From CBDATA01 sp965215615 (GTDB taxonomy: Bacteria; Acidobacteriota; Vicinamibacteria; Marinacidobacterales; Marinacidobacteraceae): a DNA stretch of 64,000 bases. Positions 52,795 through 60,874 of this stretch are shown in pieces. The notes under the pieces were generated by a model, which searched no databases, was not told the origin of the DNA, and saw nothing but the letters and a program-made list of their open reading frames with translations. The translations under genes were made by a program, and so were the position numbers. The stretch lies in contig OZ244068.1 in NCBI GenBank assembly GCA_965215615.1, forward strand, positions 1,860,001-1,924,000, given 5' to 3'. Numbering within the stretch: position 1 is the first letter of the stretch; each line of letters starts with the position of its first letter.

Positions 52795-53415
52795 ATGACC
52801 AACCGGAAGCAGACTGCCTCCCTGCTCACGAGCGCCGCCGGCCCGGAGGGATTCCCCCGCCCCACGCTCCCGGAAGTGGCCTTCGTGGGTCGCTCGAACG
52901 TCGGGAAGTCCACGCTCCTCAACCACCTGGTGGGCCGGCCGGGGCTCGCACGGGTTTCCCGAACCCCCGGACGGACCCGCCTCGTCCACTTCTTCGAAGT
53001 CGAAGGCTCGCATCGGCTCGTGGATTTGCCGGGATACGGGTTCGCGGCGGTTCCCGAGTCGGTGCGCGCGGGCTGGGAGCGGCTCGTCCTCTCCTATCTG
53101 ATCGGCCGCAACGATCTGGTGCTGAGCCTGCTGCTCGTGGACCTGCGCCGCGATCCGGTGGCCCTCGACCAGGAGGCGCTCGCCCTGCTGGTCCGAAGCG
53201 GCCACCCGGTGGCGGTCGTGGCGACCAAGGCCGACAAGCTCGGAATCGGCGAGGCGAAGAACAGGCTCCGGAAGCTCCGGACCGCTTACGGCAGCGAGGG
53301 GGAGCGGCCGGTCATCGCCTGGTCCGCGATGGCCCCGGCCCGCCACCCGGTCTCGGGCAACGGGCTCCATGAAATCCGGCGGCTGATCGGGATGAAGGTG
53401 GCAGAGTGGTCCTGA
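52795..53415 (+). CDS. engB: Ribosome biogenesis GTPase EngB (YsxC/YihA)
   Basis: 206 residues. P-loop GRSNVGKSTLLNHL (G1), PGRTRLVHFF (G2), DLPGYGFA (G3), ATKADKL (G4) and the terminal SA (G5, WSAMA). Helps assemble the large ribosomal subunit. Overlaps rho by ten bases. Confidence 0.94.
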   Translation: MTNRKQTASLLTSAAGPEGFPRPTLPEVAFVGRSNVGKSTLLNHLVGRPGLARVSRTPGRTRLVHFFEVEGSHRLVDLPGYGFAAVPESVRAGWERLVLSYLIGRNDLVLSLLLVDLRRDPVALDQEALALLVRSGHPVAVVATKADKLGIGEAKNRLRKLRTAYGSEGERPVIAWSAMAPARHPVSGNGLHEIRRLIGMKVAEWS

Positions 53416-54785
53416 GAAGCGGCCCCGGGAGGCCCCGCTGGCGGCGGCGCAAGGTCTTCCGCTCCGGGCCACGGGTACTCGAGAGATCCGCCCCCCCGGC
53501 ACCGGAAGATCTGAACACCGCCGAACTCGCGACCCGGACGCTGGCCGAGCTTTCGGAACTCGGCGAGCAGCTCGACATCGAAGCCCCGGATGCCTACCCC
53601 CGCGCCGAACTCATCCACCGCATCCTGAGCGCCCACTCCTCGCGGGGTGGAAAGGCCTTCGCGCGCGGGGCGTTCTACCGGCTCGTCGAGGGGTTCGGAT
53701 TCCTGCGCCCGCCCATCCGCTCCTACCTTCCGGGGCCGAACGACGTGTACGTCTCGGCGGCCCAGATCCGGCGGTTCGGGCTCCGGGACGGCGACATGCT
53801 CTCCGGCGAGATCCGGCAGCCGCGGCCCGGCGAACGCTATTTCGGGCTCGCCGACCTTCTCGAAGTGAACGGCGCTCCGGCGACACCTCACCCGGAGCGG
53901 GTGGATTTCGAGAGCCTGGTAGCTCTCCACCCCGACCGGATGATCCGGCTGGAGAACGACTCCGACGACCTGGCCGCCCGGATCGTGGATCTGGTGGCCC
54001 CGATCGGGGTGGGGCAGCGCGGGCTGATCGTCGCGCCCCCGCGGGCCGGCAAGACGATGATGCTCCAGGCGATCGCGGGCGCCATCCGGCGGAATCATCC
54101 GGAGTTTCTGGTCTTCGTGCTGCTCGTGGACGAGCGCCCGGAGGAAGTCACCGACATGCTCCGCCATGTGAAGACAGATGGGGGGACAGAAGTGCTGAGC
54201 TCCACCTTCGACGAGCGGGGCAGCCGGCACATCCAGGTCGCCGAGTCGCTGCTCGCCCGCGCCCGGCGTCAGGTGGAGCTCGGCAAGGACGTGGTCATCC
54301 TGCTGGACTCGCTGACCCGGCTGGCCCGCGCCTACAACCACAGCGCCGCCGCCTCCGAGGGCCGCCTGCTCTCCGGAGGGATGGACGCAAACGCCATCCA
54401 GCATCCCAAGCGCTTCTTCGGGGCGGCGCGGAACATCGAGAACGGGGGCAGCCTCACCATCCTCGCCACCGCGCTCGTGGACACCGGAAGCCGGCTCGAC
54501 GATCTGGTCTATGAAGAGTTCAAGGGCACCGGGAACCTCGAGATCCACCTGAGCCAGGAACTCCTCGAAAAGCGGCTCTTCCCGGCGATCGATCTCCACC
54601 AGAGCGGAACCCGTCGCGAAGAGCTGCTGCTGACTCCGGAGGAGCACAGCCGGATGACGGTGCTGCGCCGGGTTCTCGCGGAGATGGAGCCGGTGGACGC
54701 GATGACGCTGATGATCGAGCGGATGCGCGCCACCCGGTCGAACGCGCACTTTCTCGAGTCCATGCTGGACGAGAGTCCGGAGTGA
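53406..54785 (+). CDS. rho: Transcription termination factor Rho
   Basis: 459 residues with a GTG start. Basic N-terminal tail, then the helical N-domain (LNTAELATRTLAELSELGEQL), the cold-shock RNA-binding domain (GFGFLRPPIRSYLPGPNDVYVSAAQI) and the RecA-like motor (LIVAPPRAGKTMML, LLVDERPEEVTDM, VILLDSLTRLARAYN, ATALVDTGSRLDD). Typical length. Hexameric RNA helicase that ends untranslated transcripts. Confidence 0.96.
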   Translation: MVLRSGPGRPRWRRRKVFRSGPRVLERSAPPAPEDLNTAELATRTLAELSELGEQLDIEAPDAYPRAELIHRILSAHSSRGGKAFARGAFYRLVEGFGFLRPPIRSYLPGPNDVYVSAAQIRRFGLRDGDMLSGEIRQPRPGERYFGLADLLEVNGAPATPHPERVDFESLVALHPDRMIRLENDSDDLAARIVDLVAPIGVGQRGLIVAPPRAGKTMMLQAIAGAIRRNHPEFLVFVLLVDERPEEVTDMLRHVKTDGGTEVLSSTFDERGSRHIQVAESLLARARRQVELGKDVVILLDSLTRLARAYNHSAAASEGRLLSGGMDANAIQHPKRFFGAARNIENGGSLTILATALVDTGSRLDDLVYEEFKGTGNLEIHLSQELLEKRLFPAIDLHQSGTRREELLLTPEEHSRMTVLRRVLAEMEPVDAMTLMIERMRATRSNAHFLESMLDESPE

Positions 54786-54806
54786 AATTGCTAAAATCCT
54801 CTTCTC

Positions 54807-55037
54807 ATGCGCACAGGCATCCACCCCGAATACAACGACATCCAGGTCAGTTGCGCCTGCGGCGAGAGCTTTTCGACGCGCTCGACCCGGAAAAGCGATC
54901 TGCGCCTCGAAATCTGCTCGAAGTGTCATCCCTTCTTCACCGGAAAGCAGCGGATCGTGGACTCGACCGGACGGGTGGAGCGGTTCCGTCAGAAGTACGG
55001 GCAGGTTCGTTCGCGCCGCGCATCCCGGCAGCAGTAA
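54807..55037 (+). CDS. rpmE: 50S ribosomal protein L31 (zinc-binding type)
   Basis: 76 residues: MRTGIHPEYNDIQVSCACGESFSTRST at the N-terminus. Four cysteines in CxC..CxxC (SCACGESF, EICSKCHPF) make this the zinc-containing C+ form. FFTGKQRIVDSTGRVERFRQKYG is the L31 signature. Lies between rho and prfA, a common order. Confidence 0.95.
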   Translation: MRTGIHPEYNDIQVSCACGESFSTRSTRKSDLRLEICSKCHPFFTGKQRIVDSTGRVERFRQKYGQVRSRRASRQQ

Positions 55038-55076
55038 CCGCCGCCTGAGGCCGCTCCGCCGGGGCGGGTGTCCACC

Positions 55077-56174
55077 ATGAGCGAAAAAGCACCGGCCGGC
55101 TCCTTCGAGTCCTCGCTGCGAGCCGCGAAAGAGCGGTTCGAAGAGCTCACCGAGGCACTTCAGGATCCGGCGACCCACTCCGATCCGAACCGGCTGCGCG
55201 AGGTTTCCTCGGCCCACGCCGCCCTCGAGCCGCTGCTCGAAGCGGATGCCCGCCGAATCGCCCTCGAGGAGCGCGACCGAAGCGCCCGCGCCATGCGCGA
55301 GGATCCGGACCTCGGGCTTCGGGAGCTGGCCGAAGAGGAACTGGCCGAAGTCGCCGCCGGGTTGCGACAGACCGAAGAGGACATCCGCAGAATGCTCCTT
55401 CCGCGGGATCCGAACGACCAGCGGAACGTGCTGCTCGAAGTGCGGGCCGGAACCGGGGGAGAAGAGGCGGCGCTCTTCGCGCGGGACATCTTCCGGATGT
55501 ACGAGCAGTACAGCCGGAACCTCGGTTACCGGGTGGATGTGGTCTCGCGCCAGGACTCCCAGGTCGGCGGGGTCAAGGAAATCGTGGCGGTGGTCGAGGG
55601 GCGCGGTGCCTTCAGCCAGCTCAAGTACGAGAGCGGTGTCCACCGGGTGCAGCGGGTTCCCGCCACCGAGGCCTCCGGGCGCATCCACACCTCGGCGGTG
55701 ACGGTCGCCGTCCTGCCGGAGGCGGAGGACGTGGAAGTCCGCATCGAACCGAAGGATCTGCGCATCGACACGTTCTGTTCTTCGGGGCCGGGCGGCCAGA
55801 GCGTGAACACCACCTATTCGGCGGTGCGGATCACCCATCTCCCCACCGGCCTCGTGGTGAGCTGCCAGGACGAGAAATCCCAGATCAAGAACAAGGCCAA
55901 GGCGCTCCGGGTGCTCAAGGCGCGCCTTCTCGATCAGGCGCAGCAGGAACAGCAGGCGCGGGTGGCCGAAGTCCGGCGCGGCCAGGTGGGCCGGGGCGAC
56001 CGCAGCGAGAAAATCCGCACCTACAACTTCAAGGAAAACCGGGTTACCGACCACCGGATCCCGCTGACCCTGCACGCTCTCCCGGCGGTGCTCGGCGGCG
56101 GACTCGATGCCCTGGTGACCCCGCTCCGAAGCCACGAACAGGCCGAACAACTGCGCGCCCAGGCCGCCGGTTGA
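55077..56174 (+). CDS. prfA: Peptide chain release factor 1
   Basis: About 365 residues. The stop-codon-reading PxT motif is PAT (RVPATEASGRIHT), and the catalytic GGQ lies in SSGPGGQSVNTTYSAVRITH. Recognises UAA and UAG. The ATG at 55077 is preferred to the GTG three codons earlier. Overlaps the prmC start (TTGA). Confidence 0.96.
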   Translation: MSEKAPAGSFESSLRAAKERFEELTEALQDPATHSDPNRLREVSSAHAALEPLLEADARRIALEERDRSARAMREDPDLGLRELAEEELAEVAAGLRQTEEDIRRMLLPRDPNDQRNVLLEVRAGTGGEEAALFARDIFRMYEQYSRNLGYRVDVVSRQDSQVGGVKEIVAVVEGRGAFSQLKYESGVHRVQRVPATEASGRIHTSAVTVAVLPEAEDVEVRIEPKDLRIDTFCSSGPGGQSVNTTYSAVRITHLPTGLVVSCQDEKSQIKNKAKALRVLKARLLDQAQQEQQARVAEVRRGQVGRGDRSEKIRTYNFKENRVTDHRIPLTLHALPAVLGGGLDALVTPLRSHEQAEQLRAQAAG

Positions 56175-57001
56175 CCGTCTGGGAGGCTCTCCGCGCCGCG
56201 GGAATCCCGTCGGACGAAGCGGAGCTCCTGCTGCGAACGGTCACCGGGTGGACCGCGGCGGAGGCCGTCGCCCGGCGCGGCGAACCGCTGCCGGCTCCGG
56301 CATTGCGGGCGTTCTCCCGTCTTTGTCAGACGCGCGCCAGCGGCGTTCCCGTCCAGCACCTCGGCGGGCGGGTGGATTTTTACGGAACCCGGCTCGCCAC
56401 GAGCCCGGAGGCCCTGATTCCGCGGCCGGACACCGAGACGCTCGTGGAGGCGGCGCTTCCCCGCCTCGACACCCCGGACCCGCTCGCCGCCGACATCGGG
56501 TGCGGGAGCGGCGCAGTGGCGATCGCCCTCGCCACCCGTGCCCGGGTGGTCGCGGTGGAGCGCTCCCCGCGAGCGCTGCGGCTCGCCCGGGAGAACATCC
56601 GGGCGCTCGGACTCGAAAACCGCGTCCGCCTGGTCGCCGGGGATCTGATGACGGCCTTCCGCCCCGGAGTCTTCGATCTGGTCGCCGCCAACCTGCCGTA
56701 TGTCGCGGAACCGGATTTTCCGGAGATGGCCGTCGAAGTCCGGGAACACGAGCCGCGGGAGGCGCTCGCGGGCGGCGCGGACGGACTCGACCCGCTACGC
56801 CGGCTCGCGCCCCAGGCGGCGGCCGCGCTCCAACCCGGAAAACCGCTGCTCGCCGAGATCGGAGCCGGTCAGGCGGAAGCGGCGGCGGACATCCTGGCGA
56901 AGGCGGGCTTCGAGGCCATCGAGACCCGGCCCGACCTCGCCGGGATTCCGCGGGTGGTCATGGGCCGCCAGAAGGAGTCGTTTCCCCGGCTCGCCCGGTG
57001 A
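56171..57001 (+). CDS. prmC: Release-factor glutamine methyltransferase PrmC
   Basis: 276 residues from a TTG start inside the prfA stop. Methylates the Gln of the release-factor GGQ loop. N-terminal helical bundle, SAM-binding ADIGCGSGAVAIALA, and RPDTETLVE before the active site. The usual NPPY is ANLPY here; the Asn and Tyr that hold the Gln substrate are kept. Next to its substrate gene prfA, the usual arrangement. Confidence 0.92.
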   Translation: MTVWEALRAAGIPSDEAELLLRTVTGWTAAEAVARRGEPLPAPALRAFSRLCQTRASGVPVQHLGGRVDFYGTRLATSPEALIPRPDTETLVEAALPRLDTPDPLAADIGCGSGAVAIALATRARVVAVERSPRALRLARENIRALGLENRVRLVAGDLMTAFRPGVFDLVAANLPYVAEPDFPEMAVEVREHEPREALAGGADGLDPLRRLAPQAAAALQPGKPLLAEIGAGQAEAAADILAKAGFEAIETRPDLAGIPRVVMGRQKESFPRLAR

Positions 57002-57650
57002 TCTGGCAAGGCCGCCAACTTCGGGTCCAGTGTTCCCCGGTCTGCACATGATCGGCCCGGACGCTCTTCGAGACGGCTTCTCCGAATTCCCGAGCCGGGA
57101 ACGACCGCTCCAGACGAAGGACCACGCCCTCCCGCTCGCCGCCGAGCGCAGACGGCTTCCCATGCTCGCGGTCGAGAAATTCCCGAATCTCGCGCACGGA
57201 GGCGAAGGTGCCCCGAAAGAGGACGGGAACGACGGGAATCCGGTGGTCACGCGCATAGCGCTCAAGCTCACCAAACGCGGCGAACACTCCCGAACTGTCC
57301 CGCAGGGCGAAGGCATGAAACGTACGGTCTTCGGGAACCGGGTCGTAGGTGATGGAGTGGACACCGTAGATATCTTCCCCATACAGCCAGACATCGGGTT
57401 CGGTGACTTTCCAGGCGTGGTGCTTTTTGACCATGGCCATCCAGCCGGCCGCCGATGGAGCCGCGACGCTCCGCCCGAACACCCGCCCGCGTCGCAGCAG
57501 CGTGCAACCTCCGTCGAGCTTCTCGGTCACCACGACCCGCTCACCAACGAATCGCTCCGGATTCCGGTGGATGCGGTCTCCCCGCGCCACCGCGGGTGAC
57601 CATGGCCAATACGGAGTGCTCGGGTACTTGGGGTTCGGGGCGGAAGTCAT
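56958..57650 (-). CDS. ATP-dependent RNA ligase-like nucleotidyltransferase
   Basis: 230 residues from the ATG at 57650. The covalent nucleotidyltransferase motifs are in order: motif I TEKLDGG with adenylated Lys44, RVFGRS (~56-61), motif III LYGEDIYGVHSI (89-100), IIIa FHAFALRD, motif IV EGVVLRL (174-180) and motif V VSKSVRA with Lys195. HSITYD after motif III is a mark of RNA ligases rather than DNA ligases. The enzyme should seal RNA 3'-OH/5'-phosphate ends. Its start overlaps the stop of the PIN gene (ATGA), so it is the third gene of a coupled operon. Confidence 0.85.
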   Translation of the reverse strand: MTSAPNPKYPSTPYWPWSPAVARGDRIHRNPERFVGERVVVTEKLDGGCTLLRRGRVFGRSVAAPSAAGWMAMVKKHHAWKVTEPDVWLYGEDIYGVHSITYDPVPEDRTFHAFALRDSSGVFAAFGELERYARDHRIPVVPVLFRGTFASVREIREFLDREHGKPSALGGEREGVVLRLERSFPAREFGEAVSKSVRADHVQTGEHWTRSWRPCQITGRAGETTPSGGP

Positions 57651-58120
57651 TTCGAGGCGTGTTGGGGACACAATTGCCGAACTCTGACTCCAAGGGCCTC
57701 GGTCAGAGCCCGGTTTTCGACCCAGTCGCTGTCGGTCGCGTTCAGCAGAGCGGCCCGAGCAACTACCGCCACCGCCAGGAATTTCCGGTCCGATGGATCG
57801 AGCCGGTTCGGTGGCAATTCCTTGAAGCTCTTCCGCTCATCCGCCGACGGTGACAGCGCCACTCTGCACACGCGATCCGGATCGTACTGGGAATCGAAAA
57901 CGTGCTTGAAAAAGGCATCGCCGGCTCCCGGTTGGCCGGACCAACGAAGGTTTCGCGCGTACTCCTTGAGAATCAAACCAGCATCATCCAGCGCCACGAC
58001 AGACTCCGCTGCCACTTTCCGCAGTGCCTTCACGCATTCCAGTTGGCAAAGCGTGTTTGCGTGCGTTTCCCTGCCGTTGGCAGCGATCGCGACGTTCGTG
58101 TCCACCACGACCGCGCTCAT
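57647..58120 (-). CDS. PIN-domain ribonuclease
   Basis: 157 residues. The PIN active site is complete: VVVDTNVAI with Asp7, an acidic residue in the ILKEYARN helix (Glu53), DPSDRKFLAVAV with Asp111 and NATDSDW with Asp130/132. PIN domains are metal-dependent RNA-cutting nucleases. It starts within the stop of the ATPase gene and ends within the start of the RNA ligase gene, both by ATGA. It is not accompanied by a small VapB-like antitoxin. Confidence 0.87.
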   Translation of the reverse strand: MSAVVVDTNVAIAANGRETHANTLCQLECVKALRKVAAESVVALDDAGLILKEYARNLRWSGQPGAGDAFFKHVFDSQYDPDRVCRVALSPSADERKSFKELPPNRLDPSDRKFLAVAVVARAALLNATDSDWVENRALTEALGVRVRQLCPQHASK

Positions 58121-59478
58121 GACCCGGAATCCAGTTTTCTTTTGAGCGAAGCCTCGGTGATCGCCGCGATCTCTCCCAGCTCATCCCCGAAAAAACTGCT
58201 CGGCCAGTTTTCGATTTCACCCCACAGATTGATGCTCAAATCGGCAAGACGAGCTTCTCCACCGTTCTTCGAAACGAAATACATCTGCACGTCTTCGGAT
58301 TTCGCTCTTTCCTCCGCAATGCGCCGCTGGATACGACGCAGGAGATGTTCGCTATGGCTCTCCACGATGATCTGCACCTTGCGAGTCTTTGCCACTGTCA
58401 GCATGACATCGGCAAGCCCGCTCTGTACTGCCGGATGGAGGTGAATCTCCGGCTGTTCCAAGAGGACGGTGGACCTCTCGGGAACGTAGTAGAGAAGCAC
58501 GAGCACGGGAAGAACCTGGGATACGCCGAAGCCCACATCGGTCAGCGCGGTGGGAGCACTTGAGGGACTCGCCCTGACCTTGGCGCGGTAGAGGCGGGTT
58601 CCCGGGGCGATCTCTTCGAGCGCGAAGCTGTGGATCAGACCCAATTCACGAAGCCAGTACGAGATCATTTCCTGAAACGTTTTCTTCCGCTTCTTGTATC
58701 CCAGATTTCTCTTTTCGCCTCGCGCCGTCGCGGCCAGAATCGCATCGATCGTTCGCTCGCCACGCTGGCCGACATCCGCCGGACGTGAGCCTGCCCAGTT
58801 GTATTCGCGCTTCGGATGTTCGCGCAAGGGGCCGAGATAGTGGATGGAATCCATCCACCGCTCATATCTCAGCTCAAACTCGCTCAGAAAAGAGGAATTC
58901 TGGAAAAGCGTCTTGGCTTCATCGGGAAAAAGGTGGGTTTTGATCGGCCGTCGCAAGGGCCAAGGCCGCCCCTGGTTTCGGACGAAGTTGAAGTCGGGAG
59001 CGCTCGTGGACAGTTCGAACGAATTCCTTGATCCATTTTTCTCGTGGACGCGGAAATCGGTCTCGGCGAATCGATAGGTCAGTCCCGAAACGAAAGGCCG
59101 ATTGTTTCGCAGTGCCACTTCACAGGAAATCGCGAGTTTTTCGCTCTCCCACTTCGCGCCTCCCCGCGGACGCATCGGGTCCCTGACAACCAGGGAATCC
59201 GGAAGGATCCATTCGAGAGACCAACGAACCATCTTGTTCACGTCGTGTTCGTGGATGACATCCGCGAGGCTTCCGAGATCCACCATCTCCGACGGGCTTC
59301 CGAACTCCAGGACGATGCCGCGATCTGTCGCATTCCGGGTCTGTTTCAGCAGTAACAGCAGGTCCAGCAAACTGCTCTTGCCGGCACTGTTGGCCCCGAA
59401 GAAGCCGGTCAGCGAACCAAAAGTCAGATTGGCTTCTCGCCACGCCTTGAAATTCTCGAGCCTCATGCGGGTGATCAC
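58117..59478 (-). CDS. SMC/OLD-like AAA ATPase (DUF3696-type)
   Basis: 453 residues from a GTG at 59478 with a spaced GAAGG ribosome-binding site; an ATG lies four codons later. ABC/SMC-type ATPase: Walker A GANSAGKSS (28-36), LTDVGFGVSQVLPVLV (signature-like), STVLLEQPEIHLHP (Walker B) and VQIIVESHSEHLLRRIQRRI (switch His), with FFGDELGEI at the end as in DUF3696 proteins. There is no C-terminal TOPRIM nuclease, unlike OLD proteins; the nuclease role is likely taken by the PIN gene it overlaps. Confidence 0.87.
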   Translation of the reverse strand: MITRMRLENFKAWREANLTFGSLTGFFGANSAGKSSLLDLLLLLKQTRNATDRGIVLEFGSPSEMVDLGSLADVIHEHDVNKMVRWSLEWILPDSLVVRDPMRPRGGAKWESEKLAISCEVALRNNRPFVSGLTYRFAETDFRVHEKNGSRNSFELSTSAPDFNFVRNQGRPWPLRRPIKTHLFPDEAKTLFQNSSFLSEFELRYERWMDSIHYLGPLREHPKREYNWAGSRPADVGQRGERTIDAILAATARGEKRNLGYKKRKKTFQEMISYWLRELGLIHSFALEEIAPGTRLYRAKVRASPSSAPTALTDVGFGVSQVLPVLVLLYYVPERSTVLLEQPEIHLHPAVQSGLADVMLTVAKTRKVQIIVESHSEHLLRRIQRRIAEERAKSEDVQMYFVSKNGGEARLADLSINLWGEIENWPSSFFGDELGEIAAITEASLKRKLDSGS

Positions 59479-59591
59479 GATGCACCTTCCCGGTTGTTAT
59501 GCATATCTTTCCGATGACGAGTCGATGCCGGCGAGCCGGCCTTCAGGATACGCCGCCTCTGCGGGCAGGAACCATGAAGCGGGCCGCCGGG

Positions 59592-60827
59592 TCAATTCAG
59601 CCAGCCCGCGCTGAGCGCCTCGCGGTCGAGCTTCTGGCCCCGGAGATAGACCGACTCGATCCGCCGGGTGTTCTTGATGTCGTCGAGCGGGTTCCCCCAC
59701 AGCACGATGAAGTCGGCGCTCTTGCCCGCTTCGATGGTCCCGGTTTCGTCCGCGATTCCGAGGAACTCGGCCCCGGCGCTCGTGGAGGCAACGATCACGT
59801 CACCGGGGCTCATCCCCGAGTAGGTCATGTCGGTCATCTCGAAGTGCGGCCGATAGGCCCCGTTGCCGTCGGTTCCCATCACCACCTTCATCCCCGCCCG
59901 GTGGAGAGCCCTCAGATTCCGCGCCTCGATCTCGAACGCGGTCTGGCGGTCGAGATCGCGGGCGTAGCTGTACCGGAGCTCTTCGAGATCATCGGGTGGA
60001 ATCGTCCCGGCGAGCCAGTCCACATCGTCGAGCACGCCGCGCGACCCCATGTTGGCCATGAGCCACACGTCGGGCCGCTCGCGGACCATCTCGAGGAACT
60101 CCTCGTCCACGTCCATGTCCCGCACCCCGTGGGCGAAGGCATCCACTCCCGCCCGCAGCAGTTCCTTCGCATCCGCGAGATCGAAGATGTGCGCCGCCAC
60201 CCGGAGGCCGTGCTGGTGCGCCTCCTCGATGATCGGCCCGTAGAGATCCGGGGTCAGCTTCTCGTACTGGCCGTCCCGGTCGTCCACCCAGATCTTGACG
60301 ATGTCCACGCCGGCTTCGGCGAGTTCACGGACCGCCTCCCTGCCCTCTTCTTCGGTTTCGATCCAGTAGGGAACCTCGCTCCGCCCGGGTTCCGGCCGGG
60401 TGATCCCCCGCCCCGCGGTGAAGCTCCGGCCCACACCGGGGATCCTTTCGTCGCGGAGCGCGAAGGCCGCCGGGCCGTCGTCGAGGCCGAGGCTGAGAGC
60501 GGCGCTGACCCCGTAGTAGGCCCGCCGCCGCATGTCCTCGATCCGCTCCTCGCGGGTGGAGTTCAGGTGGACATGGGTGTCGATCAGCATCGGGATGATC
60601 GTGAGGTTCGCGGCCTCCACCCGGGTGGCATCCCCGGGAATCGAGACCTGACCGAGCGCGCCCACTTCGAGGATACGGTCCTGTTCGATGATGAGCACGC
60701 CCACGTCCACGGGGTCGCTGCCATCGCCGGCGATGATGCGCGGCCCGAGGAAGGCGATGAGATCCTCGCGGGGCGGGCCGGCGCAGGCAGCCACGGTGAC
60801 GATCAGAAGCAGAGCGGATGTACGCAT
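59592..60827 (-). CDS. Exported amidohydrolase-family lipoprotein
   Basis: 411 residues from ATG at 60827, which follows an ideal GAGGAGGT ribosome-binding site. The lipobox is ALLLIVTVAAC. Amidohydrolase core: DTHVHLN (first two His), Lys in DIVKIWVDD, AAHIFD and AFAHG (later His), and ATGTIEAGKSADFIVLWGNPL-like C-terminal strand (TGTIEAGKSADFIVLWG). These enzymes cleave cyclic amides or peptides; the substrate is unknown. Divergent from a sodium symporter that may import the product. Confidence 0.87.
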   Translation of the reverse strand: MRTSALLLIVTVAACAGPPREDLIAFLGPRIIAGDGSDPVDVGVLIIEQDRILEVGALGQVSIPGDATRVEAANLTIIPMLIDTHVHLNSTREERIEDMRRRAYYGVSAALSLGLDDGPAAFALRDERIPGVGRSFTAGRGITRPEPGRSEVPYWIETEEEGREAVRELAEAGVDIVKIWVDDRDGQYEKLTPDLYGPIIEEAHQHGLRVAAHIFDLADAKELLRAGVDAFAHGVRDMDVDEEFLEMVRERPDVWLMANMGSRGVLDDVDWLAGTIPPDDLEELRYSYARDLDRQTAFEIEARNLRALHRAGMKVVMGTDGNGAYRPHFEMTDMTYSGMSPGDVIVASTSAGAEFLGIADETGTIEAGKSADFIVLWGNPLDDIKNTRRIESVYLRGQKLDREALSAGWLN

Positions 60828-60874
60828 GAGAACCTCCTCATGGATCGGCCCATTGTGCACTACCCGATAGGATC

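Noticed and set aside
53286..56150. 954-codon minus-strand frame opposite rho, rpmE and prfA
   Set aside because: Shadow of universally conserved genes.
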